Positions 16,317-24,892 of a DNA stretch of 54,577 bases are shown piece after piece. Under the pieces are notes generated by a model. It saw only the letters and a program-made list of their open reading frames with translations. It was not told the DNA's origin and did no database searches. Positions within the stretch are counted from its first letter, which is position 1, and each line of letters begins with the position of its first letter. The stretch spans positions 1 to 54,577 of the forward strand of contig FMTG01000017.1 of the NCBI GenBank assembly GCA_900099715.1, given 5' to 3'. This stretch comes from Ruminococcaceae bacterium YRB3002 (lineage in GTDB: Bacteria; Bacillota; Clostridia; Saccharofermentanales; Saccharofermentanaceae). Made by a program: the position numbers and the translations under genes.

Positions 16317-17048
16317 CTAAATGAAATCAGAAATCCCAATAAATATAGTTCCAGCACCTTTACGAGGATAGAAATCATCTCGTAACGCATGTGTTTTAAC
16401 ATATGAGGGAATCTTCATTATCGGAATCACTTCAGCCTCATTATTCATCTCGTTCAATAAGATGAAATAATCAATCGAACCGTACAGTTCTTCATATATA
16501 ATGCTTAATGCCCTATTGTCTATTCCTAATCTATGCCACTGCTCAACACCATTTTCATCTTTGTAGCCTAATACTTTTTGTGTATAGTGAACAAGAAAGG
16601 CGCATTCTTTTCCTTCTGGATCATACTTTAATCGACTTTCTTTGTGCTTAACAATATTACGCTTGAGCGATTTTAACCAGTTTTCATAGGAATGATCACT
16701 ATAATCCATTATTTCAACGTGTGACGTCCCCATTTTGTATTCTTCTGGATTATCAGCAGGTTTCAAAGCTTCTTCCATTCTTTTCTTCAAAGCATCGTTT
16801 TCTTTAGAAAATAGTGATCCCTTCCGATTGTTTTCTGCTGACGAAGTAACATTAAAAACCTCAACATCCATCAGTTCACCAATAAAATCCGGGTATTGAT
16901 TGGGATATGCATTTCTTTTCACGCTTAATATCTGACGGTTAAAAGCATTCACTTTCTCAGCGTCCATCTCATAGTACTTTATAATAGACTGTCTTGTTAA
17001 TACAAACTCTTTAAAGCACGACATAATGTATTCATCATCATTGGCCAT
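16317..17048 (-). CDS. Hypothetical protein, 243 residues
   Basis: Not recognised. Soluble, charged, no membrane segment or signal peptide. It has a helical middle (about 90-150) and a C-terminal half rich in aromatic and hydrophobic residues (ECAFLVHYTQKVLGY, SIDYFILLNEMNNEAE). The start is well supported by AAAAGGAGG. Its AT-rich codon use differs from the deoxysugar genes at 9.6-13.2 kb. Flanked by a defence-type pair downstream and IS fragments upstream, so probably accessory cargo; no function can be assigned. Confidence 0.6.
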   Translation of the reverse strand: MANDDEYIMSCFKEFVLTRQSIIKYYEMDAEKVNAFNRQILSVKRNAYPNQYPDFIGELMDVEVFNVTSSAENNRKGSLFSKENDALKKRMEEALKPADNPEEYKMGTSHVEIMDYSDHSYENWLKSLKRNIVKHKESRLKYDPEGKECAFLVHYTQKVLGYKDENGVEQWHRLGIDNRALSIIYEELYGSIDYFILLNEMNNEAEVIPIMKIPSYVKTHALRDDFYPRKGAGTIFIGISDFI

Positions 17049-17098
17049 CTCGTTCTTTCCTCCTTTTGAATAGATGGTAGTGTTACGGTTCTACTAAA

Positions 17099-17460
17099 GC
17101 CATTCTGCGACAAGTTCATCCTTATCTTAAGCGTTGGCTTTATCAGTATAAAGGAAACATTCCGTAATGGCTTTTATCGTTTGACTTTTTGTGGCTATTT
17201 TAATCCGACTCTTTGTGGTTATTCTCGTCCAACGCTAACATCATCTGTATTGCGAAGATGTGTTAATGTTAGCGCCCGGCGATTTTGACCACTACGAGAC
17301 CATCAAAAACGACCAATTTTAGCTCAAGTAAAAAAGCCATTACGATAATCCTATATACTGATAATGCCAACACATCAGCGAAAGGAGCAAAATGAATCGT
17401 AATGACTTTAAAAGAAATATAACACAAGCATTGTTGTCGGTGCAAGAATTACGCACTTGA
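17099..17460 (+). mobile_element. Fused remnants of an insertion sequence (IS21/IS66-like ends)
   Basis: CGCTAACAT at 17233-17241 and ATGTTAGCG at 17266-17274 are exact reverse complements and look like the right end of one copy and the left end of another, 24 bases apart. Left of the first is an open tail (QVHPYLKRWLYQYKGNIP, stop 17165-17167) that may be a transposase C-terminus. Right of the second is a leader with AAAGGAG and an ATG at 17392 whose frame (MNRNDFKRNITQALL...) breaks near 17435, where an IS110 fragment begins. TGT-TAGCG ends are typical of IS21/IS66-type elements; the family is uncertain. Confidence 0.4.
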
Positions 17461-17698
17461 TTCCATGGTCTGTCAGTTGGTGATACAGCGTATATCCGAG
17501 ACATCCGGCTTCGTATCCGCAAATGAACATCGCCTCTTCTCCATAGTGGAAGCGCATAGATTCAATATAGTTGAGAACCTTGCTGTATTGTGCATCCATC
17601 GTCTGACAATATTCTGCCTCTTCCTTCTCATTGGTGTAGCAGCAAACAGAAAAAGTTTCCTTGTGTACATCCATACCTACATAAACCGTGCTATGCAT
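17408..17698 (-). pseudogene. N-terminal fragment of an IS110-family transposase
   Basis: The first ~89 codons match the DEDD catalytic domain start of IS110 transposases: YVGMDVHKETFSVC near 5-18, with the first catalytic Asp, and ICGYEAGCLGYTLYHQL near 57-73, with the conserved Glu. Homology stops after VILAPTTM; the K-T-D-x-x-D-A motif and the C-terminal Transposase_20 domain that should follow are absent, and the frame ends in unrelated sequence at the junction near 17435. A dead remnant of about 270 bases, where a full element is ~1.3 kb. Confidence 0.8.
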
Positions 17699-17731
17699 GA
17701 TAGCAGTTTCTATTCTCTATCACTATATCTG

Positions 17732-18388
17732 TTAATGCTTCTCAACTCTTATACACCACAGCACCTTATCAATCTTCCTTGGTGTCCAGTCTTTTTGGGT
17801 GAATACACTATTTAGTTCACGAGCCTTATCTATCATAATTCTTTCCAATCGTATTGCATCATCAACAGATAGGTTTTCCGGATGAACAACTTGTGTGTCC
17901 ACTCCGATTTCTTTAAGGTTATTAACAACGAATTGATCCACCGTACCGAACTTGTCAGGAAACAACACAGAAAGTAAACCTGAGGCACCCGCTACTCCGA
18001 GTCCGGGAATCATCATAGCAATAGTAAGAGAATCCCTTATATAGTTATAGGATTCTGTTTCATCTGACAATACTTCATCAAGCGCTCGAAAGCATCCCAA
18101 AACAATTCTTTTTTCAGTTGAATTCATATTTTCTAATCTTCTTAGCGTTGTAGCGCGAAGGTTAGCCTGAGTATACTTCCATTCAAAATACTCGCGTAAG
18201 AATTTATAAAAAACATCTGGTGTACCACCTAACACTTCTGACTTATTGAGATTATTTATCCTGTCCTCTAATATAGTTCTGTCTTGTCCAACTTGATCCA
18301 TATAGCCCTCATTCTCAAGAGAACGCCATAGATTCTCATCATTTCCATTCCATAAACCCTGAATCTGCTGAATTGTCATAACTGGCAT
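17732..18388 (-). CDS. Hypothetical protein with HhH-like motif
   Basis: 218 residues, not firmly recognised. The best clue is MMIPGLGVAGASGLLSVLFPDKFGTVD near 128-154, which has the G-h-G-x-x-x-A-S-x-L-L layout of a helix-hairpin-helix followed by the LFP-x-x-F/Y-x-x-x-D turn seen in HhH-containing proteins of accessory regions. No nuclease or glycosylase catalytic residue can be named. The start at 18388 has AGGAGGG 8 bases upstream; a second ATG at 18379 is possible. It lies between the IS110 fragment and the nucleotidyltransferase region, so it may be defence-island cargo. Confidence 0.6.
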   Translation of the reverse strand: MPVMTIQQIQGLWNGNDENLWRSLENEGYMDQVGQDRTILEDRINNLNKSEVLGGTPDVFYKFLREYFEWKYTQANLRATTLRRLENMNSTEKRIVLGCFRALDEVLSDETESYNYIRDSLTIAMMIPGLGVAGASGLLSVLFPDKFGTVDQFVVNNLKEIGVDTQVVHPENLSVDDAIRLERIMIDKARELNSVFTQKDWTPRKIDKVLWCIRVEKH

Positions 18389-18604
18389 GGATCATCCCTC
18401 CTTCAATTGATAAGCGTAACGATGTATTGAGTATAACAACTCCATATGAACATATCATCAACTATCTGCTAACCTTCCGCAAACAATCACATTCCATCCG
18501 ATACACTCTACCTATCACTAACATTAAACCTCACATATCCAACCAACCATATCCCATACCCTGCAGTTCATACCTCGCCCGTCCCCCTCCCCCCTCATTA
18601 ATTA

Positions 18605-18633
18605 TTGTACTTCCCCCTAATAAGTGTTATATT
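18605..18633 (+). promoter_or_regulatory. Candidate promoter of the PF14907-type nucleotidyltransferase gene
   Basis: TTGTAC (18605-18610), 17-base spacer, TATATT (18628-18633). Transcription would start near 18640 and leave an ~85-base leader before the ATG at 18724. Confidence 0.45.
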
Positions 18634-18648
18634 ATCTCCAGTTATCCT

Positions 18649-18695
18649 GAAACTAATAGTTTCACCTTGGAGTCGGTATCGTGTATGCCGGCTCC
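18649..18695 (+). promoter_or_regulatory. Two leader hairpins before the nucleotidyltransferase gene
   Basis: GAAACT-AAT-AGTTTC (18649-18663) is followed closely by GGAGTCGG-N11-CCGGCTCC (18669-18695, one G-T wobble) and then TTTAG. Both lie between the candidate promoter and the ribosome site AAGGGG. The second could act as a weak attenuator or protect the mRNA end. Confidence 0.4.
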
Positions 18696-18723
18696 TTTAG
18701 TTAGATACAACAAGGGGTGCAAG

Positions 18724-19896
18724 ATGGACCAAACCAGCCAGGTGCTACTCGACCTGATCAAAAAATCTATCTGGGACATAGACCTCCCTGACTATGACAC
18801 GCTCTACGATGAGCCTGTGGATTGGGCGGCTGTATTCGAGGAAGCCAAGATCCAGGCAATACCTGCACTCGTAGCGTCGTCAGTTCCCGATACTGCTCCG
18901 GAGGCTATCAGAGCCGAGTGGAATCAATTATCATACAAAGTTATAGCAAACTATCATAAAGTTCTAACGGCTCAGGATAAGCTGTTGGCTCTTCTACAAG
19001 AGAACAACATTCCTGTCGCCATCCTAAAAGGTTCTGCAGCGGCAATATACTACCCAACCCCGTCCAAACGCAGCATGGGAGATATAGACTTCCTTATACC
19101 TCAAGAACTATTCGATTCTACTGAAGAATTACTCAAAGAAAACGGATATATAATGACTCAAGATAGAGAACGTAATCCCCGTCATTCTGGATTCGTAAAG
19201 GATGGTGTTCACTTTGAACTACACCACCATTTTTGTCATGATGACGGCACTGAAGTTGAGAAATATATCAGCGCTGGCTTACTATCCCTTGAGGCCCACG
19301 AGATCGATGGTCATTCATTCACGATGCTCCCGTCATTGTCAAACGGCGTAGTTCTTCTGGATCATATGCGTAATCATCTGAAAAGCGGTCTAGGCTTGAG
19401 ACAGGTCATAGACTGGATGATGTATGTAAACAGCATAGTTGATAATGAATATTGGAACAAGGAACTGCAGTCAGTAGCAGAAGACACAAGATTACGGACC
19501 CTTGCGACAACAGCTACCAAGATGTGTAGGACATACATGGGCCTCCCCTGCGATAACACTTGGTACGATGATGCTGACAGCGACTTATGTTCAGTTCTTA
19601 TCAACAGCCTTATTGCAAGTGGCAACTTCGGAAGGAAAAAGGGTGAGGGCAACAGCATCGAGGCCATATCCACAAAAATGCGTCGTGAAGGCTTTTTTAC
19701 TACATTACAGAGAAGAGGTATGCTCAATTGGGAAGCATATAGAAGGCATCACTGGCTTAAGCCTTTCTGTTGGTTCTACCAGCTTTGCAGATATATAAAA
19801 AAGGGAGTCTTATCTCACCGAAGTTCAAAACAGATCACTTCAGATATCAATGCATCAGCTAACACACAATCCATGCTGGACAGACTGGGAATCTGA
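18724..19896 (+). CDS. Nucleotidyltransferase-fold protein (PF14907-type)
   Basis: 390 residues from the ATG at 18724 with AAGGGG 8 bases upstream; the frame is open for 99 more codons upstream but those are low-complexity and overlap the promoter region. Residues ~95-115 contain LKGSAAAIYYP and SMGDIDFLIP, the G-S and D-x-D of a nucleotidyltransferase site as in the uncharacterised NTP_transf_5 family, followed by FELHHHF. Members occur in polysaccharide and peptide-modification loci; substrate unknown. Its stop abuts the stop of the opposing gene with no gap. Confidence 0.75.
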   Translation: MDQTSQVLLDLIKKSIWDIDLPDYDTLYDEPVDWAAVFEEAKIQAIPALVASSVPDTAPEAIRAEWNQLSYKVIANYHKVLTAQDKLLALLQENNIPVAILKGSAAAIYYPTPSKRSMGDIDFLIPQELFDSTEELLKENGYIMTQDRERNPRHSGFVKDGVHFELHHHFCHDDGTEVEKYISAGLLSLEAHEIDGHSFTMLPSLSNGVVLLDHMRNHLKSGLGLRQVIDWMMYVNSIVDNEYWNKELQSVAEDTRLRTLATTATKMCRTYMGLPCDNTWYDDADSDLCSVLINSLIASGNFGRKKGEGNSIEAISTKMRREGFFTTLQRRGMLNWEAYRRHHWLKPFCWFYQLCRYIKKGVLSHRSSKQITSDINASANTQSMLDRLGI

Positions 19897-20799
19897 TCAT
19901 CCCAGATCACCATACAGATCCGTTCTATATACTCCTTGAGAATAGAGATTCCTAAAGCTTTCAACCACTGGTTCTCTGTCAGCTTTATATGTGACGCCAA
20001 ACCAATGATCCTCAGATCTAAGAACACTATATTCTGTACCTTCCTTTATCATCTTGTCTGCAATGATCGGAAGCAGAAATTCATCTTTAATCGGGTCGCT
20101 CATGTTCGAGATGAACTCATCGAAGCCGCATCTCAGATATTCTATGAAAGAACTTGGGTAGCACCAGAAGTTCATCGATACTATAGAATCAGGATCAATA
20201 ACAGTTCCATCTGCCTCAGCTTCGTTGGATGTCTTTATTATGTTCCTTGTCTCTTGTATTCCAACTACCTTGCCTTCGGCGACTGAACATATACCTCTCG
20301 TAACACCGCCATTATCCGACAGAGTATTACGTAACGTGTATCCTACAAGTGCATACTTATCAGTCTCAAGGAATCCGGCCGCCTTCAGGAATCCCTCCTT
20401 GCCATAATAGTCATCCGCATTGATAACAGCGAAAGGAGTATTGATCTTATACGACGCACACAAAACAGCATGACCTGTTCCCCACGGTTTTACGCGACCA
20501 TCAGGAACCTTATCTACATACATATCTAATTCCTGATATGCATACTCGACCTGTACATTAATAGACTTGCATATCCGTTCGATCCTATCACCGATCCGCT
20601 CTCTGAAATCTTGCTCAATATCGTGTCTGATAATAAAAATGATCTTGCCAAACCCGGCTTCAATTGCATCATGAACGGAGTAATCTATGATTAGTTCTCC
20701 AGAAGGTCCAACCGGTTCGAGCTGTTTTACTCCGCCTCCAAATCTTGAACCTATGCCTGCAGCAAGGATAACTAACGTTTTGCTTCCATCAGTCCTCAT
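19897..20799 (-). CDS. Sugar-nucleotidyltransferase-like protein
   Basis: 300 residues from the ATG at 20799; an ATG 15 bases earlier is an alternative, with no clear ribosome site for either. The N-terminus VILAAGIGSRFGGGVKQLEPVG is the nucleotide-binding loop of NTP_transferase enzymes (G-x-G-S-R-F ... K), and VINADDYYG near 120 supplies the metal-binding Asp. These enzymes charge sugar-1-phosphates with UTP or dTTP; the K-Q-L-E-P variant is typical of an uncharacterised branch. Transcribed from 20841-20869, divergently from the HTH-dehydrogenase gene, with which it may be co-regulated. Confidence 0.8.
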   Translation of the reverse strand: MRTDGSKTLVILAAGIGSRFGGGVKQLEPVGPSGELIIDYSVHDAIEAGFGKIIFIIRHDIEQDFRERIGDRIERICKSINVQVEYAYQELDMYVDKVPDGRVKPWGTGHAVLCASYKINTPFAVINADDYYGKEGFLKAAGFLETDKYALVGYTLRNTLSDNGGVTRGICSVAEGKVVGIQETRNIIKTSNEAEADGTVIDPDSIVSMNFWCYPSSFIEYLRCGFDEFISNMSDPIKDEFLLPIIADKMIKEGTEYSVLRSEDHWFGVTYKADREPVVESFRNLYSQGVYRTDLYGDLG

Positions 20800-20840
20800 A
20801 AAAATGATTACCATTCCAATCGCTATTTTGCCATTAGGAT

Positions 20841-20869
20841 ATTATATTAGTCTTTTATTACAAATTCAA
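20841..20869 (-). promoter_or_regulatory. Promoter of the sugar nucleotidyltransferase gene
   Basis: Minus strand TTGAAT (20864-20869), 17-base spacer, TATAAT (20841-20846), about 42 bases before the start. Its -35 is 17 bases from the -35 of the divergent promoter, so a regulator bound between could affect both. Confidence 0.6.
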
Positions 20870-20885
20870 ACTGTTATATTGTGCA

Positions 20886-20913
20886 TTGACAGAGTTCTGC
20901 GATTTGTTATTAT
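20886..20913 (+). promoter_or_regulatory. Promoter of the HTH-Ugd/Ugd/epimerase operon
   Basis: TTGACA (20886-20891, consensus), 16-base spacer, TATTAT (20908-20913). It lies 65 bases before the ATG of the HTH-dehydrogenase fusion; the leader contains the palindrome at 20937-20953. Confidence 0.65.
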
Positions 20914-20936
20914 ATACTACAAACATAAAAGAATAC

Positions 20937-20953
20937 ACAACACATTTTGTTGT
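20937..20953. promoter_or_regulatory. Candidate operator for the HTH-Ugd fusion
   Basis: Perfect palindrome ACAACA-CATTT-TGTTGT between the -10 box and the start codon of the HTH-Ugd gene. A wider imperfectly spaced pair, GTTATTA (20906-20912) and TAATAAC (20956-20962), flanks it and overlaps the -10. Position and symmetry fit autorepression by the XRE domain encoded immediately downstream; inference. Confidence 0.45.
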
Positions 20954-20977
20954 TACTAATAACATGCAGAGGGACAC

Positions 20978-22504
20978 ATGAACAAACTATCACTCAACCA
21001 ACTTGCCTCCACAGTATCATCCAGGCGCAAATCACAAAAGATATCACAGGCTAAGCTCTCAGAGCTCACCGACATCAACAGATCTCTTATATCAAGGATC
21101 GAGACTCAAGAGTATACACCTTCTGTTGACCAACTCCTGGCACTGTCTGATATCCTTCACTTTGACATCAAAGATGTCATGACCGATACAAGTGGAAGCA
21201 CAACCACCAATACAGCAACAAGCACATCTTCAACTACCACCCGATACAACATTGCCGTCGCAGGCACCGGCTATGTTGGTCTCTCCCTCGCCGTGCTCCT
21301 GTCACAGCATAACAATGTAACGGCAGTAGATATCATCCAAGAGAAGGTAGATAAGCTTAACAGCTTCATCTCTCCAATCCAGGATGACTACATCGAACAA
21401 TACTTATCAGAAGCCAAGAATAACCAAAGAAAACTACACTTAACAGCAACAACCGATGGCGCTAAAGCCTACAAAAAGGCAGACTTCATAATCGTTGCTG
21501 CTCCTACCAACTACGACCCTCAGAAGAACTTCTTCGACTGCTCTGCAGTCGAGAGTGTTCTCTCTCTTATAAAAACGACTACCAAGAACACAAAGAAGAA
21601 GCCGACGATAATCATCAAATCCACGATCCCTGTCGGCTACACCAAGCACATAAGAAAGAAGATGAATATGGATAACATCATCTTCTCCCCAGAGTTCCTT
21701 AGAGAATCCAAAGCTCTCTATGATAACCTCTATCCCAGCCGTATCATCGTTGGCTGCGATGATAACACAAGAGAACAGGCTAAGATATTTGCCGGACTTC
21801 TCCAGCAAGGAGCTATCAAGCAGAACATAGAGACTCTCTTCATGGGATATACTGAAGCAGAAGCAACAAAGCTCTTCGTCAACACATACCTGGCTCTGAG
21901 AGTCTCGTACTTCAACGAGCTCGACACGTACGCGGAGATCAAGGAACTCAACACGGCCGACATCATAAAGGGCGTGTGCCTCGATCCGAGAGTCGGCGAC
22001 TACTATAACAACCCGTCATTCGGGTACGGCGGATACTGCCTGCCCAAGGACACGAAGCAGTTGCTGGCCAACTATCAGGACGTGCCGGAGAACCTGATCC
22101 AGGCGATCGTCGAGAGCAACAGGACGCGCAAGGACTTTATCGCGGACAGGGTGCTGGAGATCGCGGGCATATACGGCAACAGCGAGTCGTACTCGAAGAC
22201 AAAGGAGACGAAGCAGAAGGAAGTCATCGTGGGCGTATACCGTCTTACCATGAAGTCCAACTCGGATAATTTCCGCCAGAGCTCGATCCAGGGCGTCATG
22301 AAGAGGATCAAGGCCAAAGGCGCCACGGTGATCATATACGAGCCCACCCTCGAGGACGGAAGCACTTTCTTCGGCTCGAAGGTGGTCAACGACATCAAGA
22401 AGTTCAAGAAGAAGTGCGGCTGCATAATCGCCAACCGCTACGACCCGATCCTGGACGACGTCGAGGAGAAGGTCTACACAAGAGACCTGTTCAGAAGAGA
22501 CTAA
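20978..22504 (+). CDS. XRE-HTH domain fused to a complete UDP-glucose 6-dehydrogenase
   Basis: 508 residues. Residues ~8-66 are an XRE helix-turn-helix ([22 protein letters not shown]), 69-89 a Ser/Thr-rich linker, and ~90-508 a UDP-glucose/GDP-mannose dehydrogenase. The enzyme part keeps GTGYVG (96-101), [24 protein letters not shown], the Lys/Asn pair of [17 protein letters not shown], and the catalytic Cys354 in GGYCLPKDT, so it should be active. It would turn UDP-glucose into UDP-glucuronate while possibly binding DNA. Codon use is AT-rich to about 21,890 and clearly GC-rich after, a mosaic. GAGGG precedes the ATG. Followed directly by a stand-alone paralogue. Confidence 0.9.
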   Translation: MNKLSLNQLASTVSSRRKSQKISQAKLSELTDINRSLISRIETQEYTPSVDQLLALSDILHFDIKDVMTDTSGSTTTNTATSTSSTTTRYNIAVAGTGYVGLSLAVLLSQHNNVTAVDIIQEKVDKLNSFISPIQDDYIEQYLSEAKNNQRKLHLTATTDGAKAYKKADFIIVAAPTNYDPQKNFFDCSAVESVLSLIKTTTKNTKKKPTIIIKSTIPVGYTKHIRKKMNMDNIIFSPEFLRESKALYDNLYPSRIIVGCDDNTREQAKIFAGLLQQGAIKQNIETLFMGYTEAEATKLFVNTYLALRVSYFNELDTYAEIKELNTADIIKGVCLDPRVGDYYNNPSFGYGGYCLPKDTKQLLANYQDVPENLIQAIVESNRTRKDFIADRVLEIAGIYGNSESYSKTKETKQKEVIVGVYRLTMKSNSDNFRQSSIQGVMKRIKAKGATVIIYEPTLEDGSTFFGSKVVNDIKKFKKKCGCIIANRYDPILDDVEEKVYTRDLFRRD

Positions 22505-22533
22505 GAAGACTAACTAATAAAGGAGATTACGAC

Positions 22534-23757
22534 ATGAAGATCACAGTTGCAGGAGTAGGATATGTAGGCTTGTCACTGGCAGTGCTGCTGGCGCAGAAGC
22601 ACGAAGTTACAGCCATCACAACAACGGAAGCAAAGGCGGAGAAGCTCAACAAGTTCATCAGCCCGATCCAGGACGACGAGATCGAGAGATTCTTTGCAGA
22701 GGCAAGAGCCGGCGAGAGGAAGCTGAACCTCCACACCACAACGGACAAGGAGAGCGCCTACAAGTCAGCAGAGCTTGTCATTATCGCTACGCCCACAAAC
22801 TACGATGACGAACACCACTTCTTTGACACGTCTGCCGTGGAAGACGCCATCGAGTGGACGCTGAAGGTGAATCCGGATGTGCTCATGGTCATCAAGTCAA
22901 CGATTCCCGTGGGATATACCGATTCCGTCCTGGCCAAATACGGAGTGAACAATATCATTTTCAGCCCCGAGTTCCTCAGGGAGTCCAAGGCGCTGTACGA
23001 TAACCTCCACCCCAGCAGGATCGTCGTAGGCGCATACGATGACCACAAGGCAGAGGCCGAGATGTTCGCCAACCTCCTGTTGGAAGGCGCACGCGAGGAA
23101 GAGAAGCGTGCCGGACAGCCCGAGCAGAATATCCCGATCCTCATCGCACACCCCACAGAGGCAGAGGCGATCAAGCTCTTCGCCAACACATACCTGGCAG
23201 TGCGCGTGAGCTATTTCAACGAGCTCGACACATACGCCCAGTCCAAGGGGCTCGATACACAGATGATCATCGACGGCGTCTGCATGGATCCCCGTATCGG
23301 CAGCCACTACAACAACCCGTCCTTCGGTTACGGCGGATACTGCCTGCCCAAGGACACGAAGCAGCTCCTCGCCAACTACAAGGACGTTCCCCAGACAATG
23401 ATCGAAGCAGTCGTCAAGAGCAACAGCGTCCGCAAGGACTTCATCGCCGACCAGATCATCTCCAGGAACCCCAAGACAGTCGGCGTGTACCGCCTCACCA
23501 TGAAGTCCAACTCCGACAACTTCAGGGCCTCCGCCATCCAGGGCGTAATGAAGCGCATCAAGGCGAAAGGCATCCCGATAATCATCTACGAGCCCACCCT
23601 CGAGAACGGCTCCGAATTCTTCCGTTCGGAAGTAGTCAACGACCTCGACAGGTTCAAGTCAGAGTCTGACGTCATCCTGGCAAACAGGTTCGACGCAGAC
23701 GTCCTGGGCGACGTAGAGGATAAGGTTTACACAAGAGATTTGTTCAGGAGAGACTGA
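22534..23757 (+). CDS. ugd: UDP-glucose 6-dehydrogenase
   Basis: 407 residues from the ATG at 22534, with AAGGAG 8 bases upstream. All dehydrogenase landmarks are present: [13 protein letters not shown] at the N-terminus, KSTIPVGYT near 123-131, [32 protein letters not shown], and catalytic Cys270 in [13 protein letters not shown]. Makes UDP-glucuronate from UDP-glucose with two NAD+. It is closely related to the dehydrogenase half of the preceding gene and shares its GC-rich codon style with that gene's 3' third, which points to a duplication followed by exchange. Feeds the 4-epimerase encoded 2 bases downstream. Confidence 0.93.
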   Translation: MKITVAGVGYVGLSLAVLLAQKHEVTAITTTEAKAEKLNKFISPIQDDEIERFFAEARAGERKLNLHTTTDKESAYKSAELVIIATPTNYDDEHHFFDTSAVEDAIEWTLKVNPDVLMVIKSTIPVGYTDSVLAKYGVNNIIFSPEFLRESKALYDNLHPSRIVVGAYDDHKAEAEMFANLLLEGAREEEKRAGQPEQNIPILIAHPTEAEAIKLFANTYLAVRVSYFNELDTYAQSKGLDTQMIIDGVCMDPRIGSHYNNPSFGYGGYCLPKDTKQLLANYKDVPQTMIEAVVKSNSVRKDFIADQIISRNPKTVGVYRLTMKSNSDNFRASAIQGVMKRIKAKGIPIIIYEPTLENGSEFFRSEVVNDLDRFKSESDVILANRFDADVLGDVEDKVYTRDLFRRD

Positions 23758-23758
23758 T

Positions 23759-24829
23759 ATGGGCAAGACAAAGGTAGAACTCAACGGCAAGACCATCCTC
23801 GTAACGGGCTCCCCCGGATTCATCGGCGCGAACCTGGTGATCCGCCTCCTCAAGGACATGACGTCAGGAACGGTCATCTCACTCGACAACATGAACGACT
23901 ACTACGATCCGTCCCTCAAGACGTACCGTCTGTCCCTCATAGAACAGGCCGCCGTCAATTCACCTGTTGACCACGTATTCATCCAGGACTCGATCGCGAA
24001 CAAAGACCTCATCGACAAGATCTTCGCGAACTACAAGCCTTCCGTCGTGGTCAACCTGGCCGCCCAGGCGGGTGTCCGTTATTCTATCGATCACCCTGAC
24101 GTGTACATGGAATCCAACATCATCGGATTCTATAACATACTGGAGGCATGCCGTCACAACGAGGTCGAGCACCTGGTATATGCATCGAGCTCCTCGGTGT
24201 ACGGCGGCAACAAGAAGGTGCCCTTCAGCGTTGAAGATAAGGTGGATAATCCGGTGTCTTTGTATGCCGCTACGAAGAAGAGCAACGAGCTACTGGCCCA
24301 TGCCTATAGCAAGCTCTACAATATTCCTTCCACCGGCCTGCGCTTCTTCACGGTTTATGGCCCTGCTGGTCGTCCGGATATGTTCTACTACTCCGCAACC
24401 AACACACTCTCCAAAGGTGGCACGATTAAGATCTTCAACTATGGCAACTGCAAACGTGATTTCACCTATGTGGATGACATAGTAGAAGGCGTTCTCCGGG
24501 TCATGCAGGGAGCCCCAGAGAAAATGGCTGGAGAGGACGGGCTTCCTCTTCCGCCCTATGCTGTCTATAACATCGGAGGCGGACAACCGGAGAATCTGCT
24601 CGACTATATCTCCACGCTCCAAGAGGAGCTTGTAAGGGCAAAGGTGCTGCCGGAAGACTACGACTTCGAAGGTCACCGTGAACTGGTTGGGATGCAGCCC
24701 GGCGACGTGCCCGTAACATATGCTGATTCAGAGGCGCTGGAACGGGACTACGGTTTCAGACCGACTATCGGTATCCGTGATGGACTGAGGAAATTCGCCG
24801 AGTGGTATAAGGGTTATTACAAAGCATAA
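23759..24829 (+). CDS. UDP-glucuronate 4-epimerase (NAD-dependent SDR)
   Basis: 356 residues. Extended SDR: NAD loop GSPGFIG near 16-22 (Pro where Ala or Gly is usual), Asp-rich DNMNDYYDPSLK near 42-53, and the catalytic Tyr169/Lys173 in YAATKK preceded by ASSSSVYG. The DYYD...LK block and the AGVRYSIDHP and GRPDM motifs are characteristic of UDP-glucuronate 4-epimerases, giving UDP-galacturonate. Its ATG is 1 base after the ugd stop; three genes form one operon that ends at the bidirectional terminator at 24851-24888. Confidence 0.88.
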   Translation: MGKTKVELNGKTILVTGSPGFIGANLVIRLLKDMTSGTVISLDNMNDYYDPSLKTYRLSLIEQAAVNSPVDHVFIQDSIANKDLIDKIFANYKPSVVVNLAAQAGVRYSIDHPDVYMESNIIGFYNILEACRHNEVEHLVYASSSSVYGGNKKVPFSVEDKVDNPVSLYAATKKSNELLAHAYSKLYNIPSTGLRFFTVYGPAGRPDMFYYSATNTLSKGGTIKIFNYGNCKRDFTYVDDIVEGVLRVMQGAPEKMAGEDGLPLPPYAVYNIGGGQPENLLDYISTLQEELVRAKVLPEDYDFEGHRELVGMQPGDVPVTYADSEALERDYGFRPTIGIRDGLRKFAEWYKGYYKA

Positions 24830-24850
24830 CAATCCAAACAGACAGGTTCA

Positions 24851-24888
24851 AAAGAAGGCCGAGGGAGTTGATTTCCTCGGCTTTCTTC
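24851..24888. terminator. Bidirectional intrinsic terminator
   Basis: AAAGAAG-GCCGAGG-N10-CCTCGGC-TTTCTT: a 7-bp GC stem (24858-24864 with 24875-24881) flanked by an A-rich left side and T-rich right side. It lies between the converging epimerase (ends 24829) and capF (ends 24893) and can stop transcription from both directions, closing the ugd operon and the whole polysaccharide operon. Confidence 0.75.
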
Positions 24889-24892
24889 CATT

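Noticed and set aside
18427-18723. 99-codon N-terminal extension of the nucleotidyltransferase
   Set aside because: The extension is low-complexity, covers the predicted promoter and hairpins, and lacks a ribosome site, whereas the ATG at 18724 has a good one.
22414-22533. 40-codon upstream extension of the second ugd
   Set aside because: It overlaps the end of the HTH-ugd gene in another frame; the NAD motif begins at ATG 22534, which has AAGGAG.
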